Shown: positions 1 to 8,422 of the stretch, one piece after another
Numbering within the stretch: the first letter of the stretch is position 1
Layout of the letters: every line of letters starts with the position of its first letter
Assembly (NCBI GenBank): GCA_947629955.1
Contig: CANRFT010000010.1
Span: 1 to 61,696 of the forward strand
Direction of reading: 5' to 3'
From: an uncultured Oscillospiraceae bacterium
Lineage (GTDB): Bacteria; Bacillota; Clostridia; Oscillospirales; Oscillospiraceae
DNA length: 61,696 nt
Notes under the pieces: generated by a model
Databases searched by the model: none
Seen by the model: the letters and a program-made list of their open reading frames with translations, nothing else
Told to the model about the DNA's origin: nothing
Translations under genes and position numbers: made by a program

Positions 1-1131
1 TGGCCCGCCACCGTCTATATGGAGGGCCTGGACCAGTACCGCGGCTGGTTCCAGTCCAGCCTGCTCACCGCCGTGGGAGCCCTGGGCCAGGGCGCGCCCT
101 TCAAGGAGTGCGTCACCCACGGCTGGACGGTGGACGGCGAGGGCCGGGCCATGCACAAGTCCTTGGGCAACGGCGTGGACCCCGCCGAGGTGTTCAAGAA
201 GTACGGGGCCGACCTGCTCCGCCTGTGGGCGGGCAGCGCCGACTATCACGTGGATATGCGCTGCTCCGACGCCATCTTCAAGCAGCTGTCCCAGACCTAT
301 CTGAAGTTCCGCAACACCGCCCGGTATTGCCTGGGCAACCTGAACGGCTTCGACCCCAACGATCTGGCGGCCCCCGAGGCCATGGTGGAGCTGGACCGGT
401 GGGCGGTCACCCGGCTCAACGGCCTCATCGAGAAGTGCGAGACCGCCTATCAAAACTATGAGTTCCACACCATCTCCCACGCCGTCAACGACTTCTGCGT
501 GGTGGATCTGTCCGCCTTCTATCTGGACATCATCAAGGACCGGCTGTACTGCGGGGACGAGGCGGGCCGCCGCTCCGCCCAGACCGCCCTGTGGATCATC
601 CTGGACACCATGACCAAGATCTTCGCCCCCATCCTGGCCTTCACCTGCGACGAGATCTGGCTGGCCATGCCCCACCGGGAGGGCGACGACCCCCGGAACG
701 TGGTGCTCAACCAGATGAACCAGCCCTTCACCGCTTACGACCTGGATGAGGATACCATGGACAAGTGGAGTCAGGCCATTGACCTGCGGAATCTGGTGCT
801 CAAGACCCTGGAGGGCTCCCGCGCCAAGGGCCTGAAGAAGAACCAGGACGCGAAGATCGTCCTCACCTGGCTCGATTTGAAGGGCAATACCCTCTTTGCG
901 GCCGGAGACGGCGGCACCTTGCTGCCCGGCTTCAGTGAGGAAGATCTGGCCGCGCTGTTCATCGTGTCAGAGGTGACAGCCAGGCGGGGCGAGACGCCCG
1001 GACTGAGTGTGGAAGCCTATCTGAGCGAGGCCCCCAAGTGCCCCCGGTGCTGGAACCACGACAAGAACATCGGCGCCCCCGGCCACCACGCCGAGCTGTG
1101 CGACCGCTGCGCCGCCGTTCTGGGCCTGTAA
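1..1131 (+). CDS. ileS: Isoleucyl-tRNA synthetase, C-terminal part (5' end outside window)
   Basis: The C-terminal 376 codons of cytoplasmic IleRS, which charges tRNA-Ile. Codon 1 (TGG) is internal: the N-terminal catalytic half lies before the window, roughly 550 residues if the protein has the usual length of 900-1000. Visible are GLDQYRGWF of the class I core, the KMSKS loop in the form AMHKSLGN (window codons 50-57), a helical anticodon-binding region, and a C-terminal zinc ribbon with CPRCWNH and CDRC pairs in the last 30 residues, as in bacterial IleRS. The TAA stop is followed 24 nt later by a perfect inverted repeat. Identification is secure; only the upstream part is unknown. Confidence 0.97.
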   Translation, partial: WPATVYMEGLDQYRGWFQSSLLTAVGALGQGAPFKECVTHGWTVDGEGRAMHKSLGNGVDPAEVFKKYGADLLRLWAGSADYHVDMRCSDAIFKQLSQTYLKFRNTARYCLGNLNGFDPNDLAAPEAMVELDRWAVTRLNGLIEKCETAYQNYEFHTISHAVNDFCVVDLSAFYLDIIKDRLYCGDEAGRRSAQTALWIILDTMTKIFAPILAFTCDEIWLAMPHREGDDPRNVVLNQMNQPFTAYDLDEDTMDKWSQAIDLRNLVLKTLEGSRAKGLKKNQDAKIVLTWLDLKGNTLFAAGDGGTLLPGFSEEDLAALFIVSEVTARRGETPGLSVEAYLSEAPKCPRCWNHDKNIGAPGHHAELCDRCAAVLGL

Positions 1132-1155
1132 GACAAGTCCGTTCAATAATCAACG

Positions 1156-1183
1156 AGGCCCCGCCGGGTACCCGGCGGGGCCT
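1156..1183. terminator. Perfect 28-nt palindrome after ileS
   Basis: A perfect inverted repeat (13-bp GC-rich stem around TA) sits 24 nt after the ileS stop. No T-run follows on the plus strand, so it is a weak intrinsic terminator at best and may act as an mRNA 3' end stabiliser before the next gene. Confidence 0.55.
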
Positions 1184-1206
1184 TATCGGGAGCGTGTGGA
1201 TCCTCC

Positions 1207-2328
1207 ATGTGGAAAAAATGTATGGCGTTCCTCAAAGGGGACGTGGTGCTGGCCGTGTCCGCCCTGCTGGCGGCGATCTCCTGCTTTTTGACGCCCCCGG
1301 ACCGGGAGTACCTGGGCTATCTCAACGCCCAGACCCTCATCGTGCTGTTCTGCTTCATGGCGGTGATGGCGGGACTCAAAGAGATGGGCGCGTTCCAGCG
1401 GCTGGGGGAGGCCCTGCTCCGCAGGCTCAGCCGGGAGCGGACGCTGGCGGCGGTGCTGGTGGGGCTGTGCTTCTTCGGCAGCATGGTGGTCACCAACGAC
1501 GTGGCCCTCATCACCTTCGTGCCCCTGGCGGTGCTGGTGCTGGATATGGCGGGCCGCCGGCCCTCCCTGTGCCTGACAGTGACCCTCATGACCATCGCCG
1601 CCAATCTGGGCTCCATCCTCACCCCCATCGGCAACCCCCAGAACCTGTATCTGTACGCCGTGTCCGGCATGTCCCTGGGGGAGTTTTTCGCCGCGATGCT
1701 GCCCTACTCCCTGCTGGCGGCGGCCCTGCTGGCCCTGGCGGTGCGGTTCGGGTATAAGCCCGACCCCATCCAGATCGAGCTGAGCGGCGAGGCCCCGCCC
1801 CTGAAGAGGCCCGACCTGGCCTTCTACGCCGCGCTGTTCTGCCTGTGCCTGCTCACCGTGGCGAAGATCCTGCCCTGCTGGGCGCTGCTGGTCCTGGTGG
1901 TGCTGGCGGTGCTGCTGAAAAACCGCCGTCTGCTCCTCCAGGTGGACTACTCCCTGCTGCTCACCTTTGTGTTCCTGTTCATATTCGTGGGGAACATGGG
2001 CCGGTTCGGGCCCTTCCGGGACCTGGTGCGGTCCCTGGTGGAGGGCCGGGAGCTACTCACCGGCGCGGCCCTCAGCCAGATCATCAGCAACGTGCCGGCG
2101 GCCCTGCTGCTGTCCGGCTTCACCGATAAATGGACCGCCCTGCTGGCGGGGGTGAACATCGGCGGCCTGGGGACGCTGATCGCGTCCATGGCCAGCCTCA
2201 TCTCCTACAAGCAGGTGGCCCTCCGGGCCCCGGAGCAGAAGGGGCGGTATCTGGGGGTCTTCACCCTGTGGAACGTAGGATTTCTGGCGGCGCTGCTGGC
2301 GCTGGCGTGGATCATAAAAGCGATATAA
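1207..2328 (+). CDS. ArsB/SLC13-like anion transporter family membrane protein
   Basis: A 373-residue polytopic membrane protein with about 10 hydrophobic segments. The signature is the pair of re-entrant-type motifs typical of the ion transporter (IT) superfamily: SMVVTNDVALITFVPLAV (residues ~92-109) followed by NLGSILTPIGNPQNLYLY, and again SQIISNVPAALLLSG with GVNIGGLGTLIASMASLIS near the C-terminus. These resemble the ArsB/CitT/NhaD fold; the substrate (arsenite, dicarboxylate, citrate or other anion) cannot be read from the sequence. It starts 76 nt after ileS behind a hairpin with only a poor ribosome site (GGGAG), so the start could be slightly different. No ars genes are nearby, so arsenite export is not supported by context. 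Confidence 0.8.
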   Translation: MWKKCMAFLKGDVVLAVSALLAAISCFLTPPDREYLGYLNAQTLIVLFCFMAVMAGLKEMGAFQRLGEALLRRLSRERTLAAVLVGLCFFGSMVVTNDVALITFVPLAVLVLDMAGRRPSLCLTVTLMTIAANLGSILTPIGNPQNLYLYAVSGMSLGEFFAAMLPYSLLAAALLALAVRFGYKPDPIQIELSGEAPPLKRPDLAFYAALFCLCLLTVAKILPCWALLVLVVLAVLLKNRRLLLQVDYSLLLTFVFLFIFVGNMGRFGPFRDLVRSLVEGRELLTGAALSQIISNVPAALLLSGFTDKWTALLAGVNIGGLGTLIASMASLISYKQVALRAPEQKGRYLGVFTLWNVGFLAALLALAWIIKAI

Positions 2329-2347
2329 ACGTAGATACACATAAAAG

Positions 2348-2375
2348 GCCCCCGCCGGATCGCTCCGGCGGGGGC
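2348..2375. terminator. Intrinsic terminator between transporter and lipoprotein
   Basis: A 12-bp GC stem with a TCGC loop lies 20 nt after the transporter stop. It is flanked by AAAA on the left (a U-run for the minus strand) and only TT on the right, so it may serve both converging genes. Confidence 0.7.
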
Positions 2376-2429
2376 TTGATGCGAATAAGCGCTTTCCTAT
2401 TGAGAAAACTGGAACAATAAAAACCGCAA

Positions 2430-3695
2430 TTAAAGTGGTTGCTTCAAGGTATCATAGGTGCCAAAACTCTTATATGTGTAAGTAAAGTTCATAGAAGAAT
2501 TACGATCAGTTATTTTATAATCCAGCTTAAATGTTTTGTTCTTTAGTGTCAACGTACCGCTGTACTCATTAATGAAATCTAAAGAATACGTCATCTTGGA
2601 CGGAACAGTTTTTCCTGTATACGTGAACACGCAGGAGTCATTGGAAGTTTTCAAGTATTTGCTCAAACTACTGTAATTTGTATAGTGCCAGAAATTTGCC
2701 TTCGCATTGATTGTCGCGGTCTCGTCATCATTCAGGATGCAGGTGACCTCCAGATCATATCCCCATCCGTCTCCATCCCATTGGTCCCACAGACCGGTGC
2801 TGTCGTGGGTTTGGCGGACAGACGCATCCATGTTGTTGCATGTCCAGATGCCGCATATTTCAACAAAGGAACGATATTTTTCCAAGGTAGCCAGTCTGTC
2901 AGAGACTGCGATTCCGTTATAGCTATAATCTTCGGGCAGCTTCAAATACAGCTCTTCCGCCGTATTTAGGTAGCCCTTTTCGAGATTTGATTCGGCCTGC
3001 ATAATAATACTTGCGCGAGACATTTCGGTTGCGTCCAAAAGGTCGCCAGCGGACTCGAAATGTTCCTGAGCGGCAGTATAGTCGTTTTCCTCAAAACAGA
3101 TGAAGCCTTGTGCATATTCAGAGTACTTTGCCGCTTCCGGATTTCCCTCCAAAGAAGGCAGGGCCAGTATCTCAGCAGCCGCGCTGTATTGCTTATTATC
3201 AATAAGAGCTTTTCCTGCATCAAGAAGCCGCTGAGTAGTATTGTTAAAATCTCCGGCCTGCTCAAACAAGTGCGCCGCAGTTTCATAATCACCGTCTGCG
3301 AATGCCTTTTCCGCATCCTGATAATTCTTCGCTTTTTGAGAGAGAGCCAGTTTATCTGCGGCGTCCTTATAACCTAATATGCCCGAATATAAGGTGATAG
3401 CCTGTTCGTAGTTGCCGTTATTGAAAGCGTCGGCGGCGTCTTGGTAGTCTTTCTCTTTCAACGCAGTTTCATATTGTGATTGTGCGGCTGTGAGCGTGTC
3501 GAGGTTGTCCACTTTCTCTTTTTCTTCTTCGGAGAGCGCATCAAAAGCCTCTTGGGCGGCCTGGATGGAATCCTTGCTGTCTAAGGTCACCTCGCCGATG
3601 TCATTGATTAGTTTTTCGACTTTTGAGACTGCGCTGCAAGCGGTAAGGGATAACAGCATAACAAGAGACAGGACAAAAATGCTTGCTTTTTTCAT
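2430..3695 (-). CDS. Lipoprotein with TPR-like repeats
   Basis: A 421-residue predicted lipoprotein: a lysine start (MKK), a hydrophobic core and a lipobox LTAC with Cys20. Residues ~25-85 are charged and helical (a coiled-coil-like linker). Residues ~85-270 carry at least four degenerate repeats of the type YQDAADAFNNGNYEQAITLY / YQDAEKAFADGDYETAAHLF, spaced 33-38 residues, as in TPR/Sel1-like solenoids. The last ~150 residues look like a beta-rich domain (many T, Y, W) with no family I recognise. It probably sits outside the membrane as a scaffold or binding protein. The base composition is clearly more AT-rich than its neighbours, and with the adjacent HTH gene it looks like an acquired island. 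Start is supported by GTGAGG eight nt upstream and a strong promoter. Confidence 0.8.
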   Translation of the reverse strand: MKKASIFVLSLVMLLSLTACSAVSKVEKLINDIGEVTLDSKDSIQAAQEAFDALSEEEKEKVDNLDTLTAAQSQYETALKEKDYQDAADAFNNGNYEQAITLYSGILGYKDAADKLALSQKAKNYQDAEKAFADGDYETAAHLFEQAGDFNNTTQRLLDAGKALIDNKQYSAAAEILALPSLEGNPEAAKYSEYAQGFICFEENDYTAAQEHFESAGDLLDATEMSRASIIMQAESNLEKGYLNTAEELYLKLPEDYSYNGIAVSDRLATLEKYRSFVEICGIWTCNNMDASVRQTHDSTGLWDQWDGDGWGYDLEVTCILNDDETATINAKANFWHYTNYSSLSKYLKTSNDSCVFTYTGKTVPSKMTYSLDFINEYSGTLTLKNKTFKLDYKITDRNSSMNFTYTYKSFGTYDTLKQPL

Positions 3696-3726
3696 AGCTA
3701 TACCTCACTTTTTTAAATGAATATAA

Positions 3727-3742
3727 TAACCGATATTGGTTA
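3727..3742. promoter_or_regulatory. Candidate operator inverted repeat
   Basis: TAACC-GATATT-GGTTA is a perfect 5-bp arm inverted repeat over the predicted transcription start of the lipoprotein gene. A second GGTTAA half-site lies at 3764-3769 inside the promoter spacer. It fits a site for the small divergent HTH protein, but this is inference. Confidence 0.4.
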
Positions 3743-3747
3743 ATATG

Positions 3748-3776
3748 ATTATACACCGTCTTCGGTTAACATTCAA
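3748..3776 (-). promoter_or_regulatory. Promoter of the repeat lipoprotein
   Basis: On the minus strand: -35 TTGAAT, 17-bp spacer, -10 TATAAT (perfect). The predicted start point is about 45 nt before the lipoprotein ATG. Confidence 0.8.
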
Positions 3777-3799
3777 GTAGAAAGTGAGGCTTGGATGTT

Positions 3800-4009
3800 A
3801 TGATTTCCTATGACAATCTGTGGAAAATCATGAAGGGCAAAGGCGTCTCACAATATGCGCTGATAAAGAGATATAACATCAGCCCCGCGCAGATCACAAG
3901 GCTAAAGAGGAATGAAAGCGTCAGTACGCACACGATAGAGATGTTTTGCAGAATACTTGATTGCCAGGTCGGCGACATTATGGAATATATCAAGGATGAA
4001 AATAATTGA
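3800..4009 (+). CDS. Small XRE/Cro-type HTH regulator
   Basis: A 69-residue protein that is almost only one helix-turn-helix domain (HTH_26/YozG-like): ISYDNLWKIMKGKGVSQ, then NISPAQITRLKRNESV as the recognition helix region, then CRILDCQVGDIMEY, the typical C-terminal helix of this family. The ATG at 3800 is preferred over an upstream in-frame TTG because GTGAGG lies 10 nt before it. It is divergent from the lipoprotein gene with about 100 bp between, so it most likely regulates that promoter and perhaps itself. No clear plus-strand promoter was found for it. AT-rich like its partner. Confidence 0.85.
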   Translation: MISYDNLWKIMKGKGVSQYALIKRYNISPAQITRLKRNESVSTHTIEMFCRILDCQVGDIMEYIKDENN

Positions 4010-4017
4010 AAACGCAA

Positions 4018-4056
4018 AAAGCGCTCCCTCTCCGTCAACCGGAAAGGGAGCGCTTT
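4018..4056. terminator. Bidirectional intrinsic terminator
   Basis: A 12-bp stem AAAGCGCTCCCT / AGGGAGCGCTTT with an inner CCG/CGG pair lies between the converging HTH gene and gapA. Minus-strand transcripts end in TTTTT, plus-strand transcripts in TTTGTTT, so it can stop both. Confidence 0.85.
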
Positions 4057-4085
4057 GTTTGATTCGTTTGAAGCAATCAGTCCGA

Positions 4086-5189
<1,104 letters not shown>

Positions 5190-5245
5190 TCAAACTTTTC
5201 AGGGGCCTTTCCAGTTTTTTTGCCGGATACGCGCGGTTCTTCCAG

Positions 5246-6511
5246 TTAGTGGGCGTGTTCGTCGATGTATTTGGGCTCCAGCTTGGAGTAGGCGATCTTC
5301 TGGGCGCTGTAGAGGGAGAACTTGCCGCTGAGCAGATAGCTCACCGCGCAGGCCAGGCCGAAGTACAGCACGTTGGCTCCCCCGAACAGCTCCAGGCTCA
5401 GCAGCAGGGAGGCCATAGGGCAGTTCACCACCCCGCAGAACACGGCGATCATGGCAAGGGCCGCCCCGAACACCGGGTCCAGCCCCAGCAGGGGGGACAC
5501 CGCCGCGCCGAAGGTGGCCCCCACGAAGAAGGTGGGGACGATCTCGCCGCCCCGGTAGCCCGCCCCCAGGGTGACGGCGGTGAACAGCATCTTGAGGGCA
5601 AAGGCCCAGGGCGCCGCCTGTCCCGCCCCCAGGGCCAGCATGATGGTGTGGGTGCCGGCGCCGTTGTAGTCGCCGCTGCCCTCGATCACCGTCAGCAGGA
5701 TGACCAGCGCGCCACCCGCCAGGATGCGGAGGTACTGGTTGGGGAGGTACTTCTGATACAGGTGGGCGGTCTTGTGCATGAGCACGCAGAACACGATGGA
5801 CAGCACCGCCGCCAGCACCGCCAAGGCCCCCACCTGGAACATCACCGGGAAGCCCAGCTCCGGCCCCAGGGTCAGGGTGGGGAACTCCTCCGCCTCCACG
5901 CCGACGAGCTGGGTGACCCGCAGGGCCGTCAGGGCCGACACCATGCAGGGGAACAGGGCGGAGTACTGGAAGATGCCCACGCTGACCACCTCCAGGGCAA
6001 AGACGGCGGCGGCCAGGGGGGTGCCGAACAGGGCGGAGAACAGCCCCGCCATGCCGCACTGGATGATGATCTTGAAGCTGTTTTCCCCCAGCCGGAACAG
6101 CCGCCCCACGCCGGAGGCCAGCGCCCCGCCGATCTGGAGGGCGGCCCCCTCCCGGCCGGCGGAGCCGCCGCACAGGTGGGTCAGCACCGAGGCGATGAAG
6201 ATCAGGGGGGCCAGCCGCAGAGGGGGCCGGTCCTCCCCCCGGACGGAGGCGATGATCTGGTTGGTGCCGCTGTCGTTCTCCATGCCGGCAGCCCGGTAGA
6301 GGAACACGATGACCAGGCCGGCCACAGGCAGCAGGAACACCAGCCAGCCGTGGGCCGCCCTGAACTCCGTCACGGCGGTGACCGACGCGCTGAACGCCGC
6401 CCCCACCAGTCCGCACAGGCCGCCCACCACCAGGGCCAGCCCCAGCCACTTCACCAGGGTCACGATGGACGCCCAGGCGGACTTTGCCGCCGGTCCGAAC
6501 CGCTCCTCCAT
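5246..6511 (-). CDS. ClC-family chloride channel/antiporter (possibly fluoride type)
   Basis: A 421-residue ClC-fold membrane protein with about 10-12 hydrophobic helices. The second anion-site motif is GSAGREGAALQIGG (~residues 117-130; its Glu is the gating glutamate of exchangers), then FGTPLAAAVFALE, and near the end GGEIVPTFFVGATFGA. The first motif reads NDSGTNQI where classical family members have GSGIP. That pattern, with GREG, reminds me of the CLC-F fluoride/proton branch, but no fluoride riboswitch is recognisable upstream. No C-terminal CBS domains. Start is supported by GGAAGGAGG; it has its own promoter at 6545-6573 and is a single-gene unit. Confidence 0.85.
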   Translation of the reverse strand: MEERFGPAAKSAWASIVTLVKWLGLALVVGGLCGLVGAAFSASVTAVTEFRAAHGWLVFLLPVAGLVIVFLYRAAGMENDSGTNQIIASVRGEDRPPLRLAPLIFIASVLTHLCGGSAGREGAALQIGGALASGVGRLFRLGENSFKIIIQCGMAGLFSALFGTPLAAAVFALEVVSVGIFQYSALFPCMVSALTALRVTQLVGVEAEEFPTLTLGPELGFPVMFQVGALAVLAAVLSIVFCVLMHKTAHLYQKYLPNQYLRILAGGALVILLTVIEGSGDYNGAGTHTIMLALGAGQAAPWAFALKMLFTAVTLGAGYRGGEIVPTFFVGATFGAAVSPLLGLDPVFGAALAMIAVFCGVVNCPMASLLLSLELFGGANVLYFGLACAVSYLLSGKFSLYSAQKIAYSKLEPKYIDEHAH

Positions 6512-6544
6512 GGTGATCCCTCCTTCCGAAAAATCATTGTCCCT

Positions 6545-6573
6545 ATTGTAATCTATCGGGCGGGATTTCGCAA
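6545..6573 (-). promoter_or_regulatory. ClC gene promoter
   Basis: Minus strand -35 TTGCGA, 17-bp spacer, -10 TACAAT; predicted start about 27 nt before the ATG, which leaves no room for a structured riboswitch. Confidence 0.7.
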
Positions 6574-6581
6574 GAAAAAAT

Positions 6582-6801
6582 GTAGGGGCGGGTCCCAGAC
6601 CCGCCCGTGCTCTTCAAAAGCCTTCCACCCGCAGGGGGTCGACTCCCCCTGTCAGGGGGAGATGCCCCGAAGGGGCAGAGGGGGTAGGGTGGGTGCCCCC
6701 AAAGGGGGCGGATGAGGGGGCGGAGTAGGGGCCGCCCCCCTGGGCGGCCCGCCCTACGATAGGCTTGATAGAAACGGGTCGCCGAGGGCGGCGACCCCTA
6801 C
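6582..6801. repeat. Cluster of GC-rich palindromic repeats, GTAGGGG...CCCTAC type
   Basis: The 400-bp gap 6512-6911 carries no convincing gene. It holds four palindromic units: 6582-6607 (GTAGGGG start, GGGCGGGTC/GACCCGCCC arms), 6643-6677 (CTCCCCCT/AGGGGGAG, then TGCCCC/GGGGCA), 6725-6757 (GTAGGG...CCCTAC ends) and 6776-6801 (GGGTCGCC/GGCGACCC, then CTAC). The first, third and fourth share the GTAGGGG or CCCTAC boundary also seen after secA (55346-55413), so they belong to one dispersed family. They may form cruciforms or mRNA hairpins. Confidence 0.75.
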
Positions 6802-6868
6802 CTCCTTGCTTCATCCTTCACCGCTTTCCCACAGGCTCATCCGTCAGCCCTGCGGGCTGCCAGCTTAA

Positions 6869-6901
6869 AAATACGCCCCTCCATAACGGAGAGGCGTATT
6901 T
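6869..6901 (-). terminator. Terminator of the sigma-serpin operon
   Basis: AAATACGCC / GGCGTATTT outer stem with CTCC/GGAG inner pair, followed on the minus strand by a short T-run; lies 10 nt after the second serpin stop. Confidence 0.8.
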
Positions 6902-6911
6902 CGCGCGTATA

Positions 6912-8402
6912 TCACGCCGGGTCATTCACCACCCCCACGAACAGGGGCAGCCCCGCCGGGCCGGTGATGGCAAACACGAAGGGCCGGTCCACCGTGAACT
7001 CCACCGTGTCGTCGGGAGGCGCGGCGGCCCCCGCCGGCGCGTCGATGATGGTATAGGCGGCGGCCTCCACCTTCTCCTCCTCCACGATGACCCGGGCCGC
7101 GTGCTCGGCTTTTGACACATACACCAGCGGCACGTCGGTGAGGGGGGTGAAGTCGGCGATGTCCATGTCGAACACGTCGGTGACGCCCAAGGCCTTCAGC
7201 CCGTCGATTAGGTCGATGCCGGTGGAGATGTCGAATTTGGGCAGGGTCAGGATGATGTCGTAGTACCCGGACCCGCCCCAGGGATAGGTGGTGACGAAGG
7301 TCTCGGGGTCCCACTCCCCGGCGCTGTCCCAGTCGGTGCTCAGGAACTCCACCGCCTCCCCGGAGGCGATCAGCTCCTCCGGAGTCGTTCCCTCGTCGGG
7401 CAGGAGGACCCACATATGGTAGCCGTAGTCCTCAAAGGAGAGGCAGACCGCCCCGAACCGCTCCGCCCAGTAGTATTGCCCCTCCATGGACTTGTGCATC
7501 AGGTCGGCGGTCACGTCGCCCTCCGGGGCGTGGAAGTCGCCGGGGGCGGTGCGGTCCGGGTCAAAGGGGTCGGCCCACTTGGCCTGATAGTACAGGGTGG
7601 ACACCAGGGCGATGACGGTGGCGGGATGCAGCGTCAGGTCCTTGGAATAGTCCTTCAGCAGGCCGTGGGTCTGGCCGTCGATCCAGTCCCGGAGGGCCTG
7701 GTCGTACTCAGGAGACCCCGCCTCGCCGGAGAAGGCGGAGGCGTAGTAGTCGTCCGCCAGCCGGTCCAGCGTCTCCTGGACGTAGTGGCCGTCAAAGGTG
7801 TCGTTGAGCCACATGGAGTTTGCCAGGATGGAGGCGGTCTGCCCGTCGTCCCGGTAGTTGTCCCGCCACAGGTCCCGGGCCAGGGCCCGGACGTCCTCGA
7901 TGGTGTCCGCCCCCAGCAGGGCCAGCAGCTGGTCCCGGCTCTCCCCGCCGGTGGTCTCCGCCAGCATGGACAGGGCCAGGTAGATGTTCAGGGGGGAGTA
8001 CACCCGGTTCTCCCCCTCCCCGCCGGCCAGGAATTGGGCGGCGGTGGCGGAGAGGTAACCGTCCAGCAGGCCGGTATACTCCCGGCCGGAGGAGAGGGCG
8101 CGGACGCTCTCCGCCCACTCCTGCCGGGCGTCATAGTAGCGTTCAGTGTCCAGCACGCCCGCCACCACATAGTCGGTGTCCACGGGGCAGGGGACCATCT
8201 CCGGGTACTCAGCGGCGGCCAGGGCGGTGGCTTTGCCGGGGCCCGTGTAGTCCTCCGTGCCGGGGAGGGGGTCCGTTTTCTCCACGGCGGTGTGCCGGAA
8301 GGGCCCGCCGGGCCATAGCACCACCCCGGCGGCCACGGCGGCCACCAGGATGACAGCTACCACGGCGATCCAGATGCGGCGTTTTTTCGGTCTCTGTTCC
8401 AT
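6912..8402 (-). CDS. Membrane-anchored serpin (distal gene of sigma operon)
   Basis: A 496-residue serpin-family protein. Residues 1-9 are basic, ~10-31 form one transmembrane segment, then a ~60-residue linker leads to the serpin domain outside the cell. Serpin marks: NRVYSPLNIYLALSML (~146-161), NYRDDGQTASILANSMWLND, FHAPEGDVTADLMHKS, and the C-terminal RPFVFAITGPAGLPLFVGVV. The hinge of the reactive loop reads EEEKVEAAAYT; counting 17 positions from the hinge Glu puts Gly-Ala at P1-P1'. P15 is Lys rather than the usual Gly, and P14 is Val, so inhibitory loop insertion is plausible but not certain. It is a paralogue of the gene before it (20-nt gap, AAAGGAGGAG site) and shares its operon and terminator. 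Target protease unknown. Confidence 0.9.
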   Translation of the reverse strand: MEQRPKKRRIWIAVVAVILVAAVAAGVVLWPGGPFRHTAVEKTDPLPGTEDYTGPGKATALAAAEYPEMVPCPVDTDYVVAGVLDTERYYDARQEWAESVRALSSGREYTGLLDGYLSATAAQFLAGGEGENRVYSPLNIYLALSMLAETTGGESRDQLLALLGADTIEDVRALARDLWRDNYRDDGQTASILANSMWLNDTFDGHYVQETLDRLADDYYASAFSGEAGSPEYDQALRDWIDGQTHGLLKDYSKDLTLHPATVIALVSTLYYQAKWADPFDPDRTAPGDFHAPEGDVTADLMHKSMEGQYYWAERFGAVCLSFEDYGYHMWVLLPDEGTTPEELIASGEAVEFLSTDWDSAGEWDPETFVTTYPWGGSGYYDIILTLPKFDISTGIDLIDGLKALGVTDVFDMDIADFTPLTDVPLVYVSKAEHAARVIVEEEKVEAAAYTIIDAPAGAAAPPDDTVEFTVDRPFVFAITGPAGLPLFVGVVNDPA

Positions 8403-8422
8403 TCTCGCTCCTCCTTTCGCGT

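Noticed and set aside
3791-3799. TTG start three codons upstream of the HTH gene
   Set aside because: The ribosome site GTGAGG fits the ATG at 3800; the TTG leaves no room for it.
6512-6580. Fluoride riboswitch before the ClC gene
   Set aside because: The leader after the promoter is only ~27 nt and does not contain the aptamer's pseudoknot pattern.
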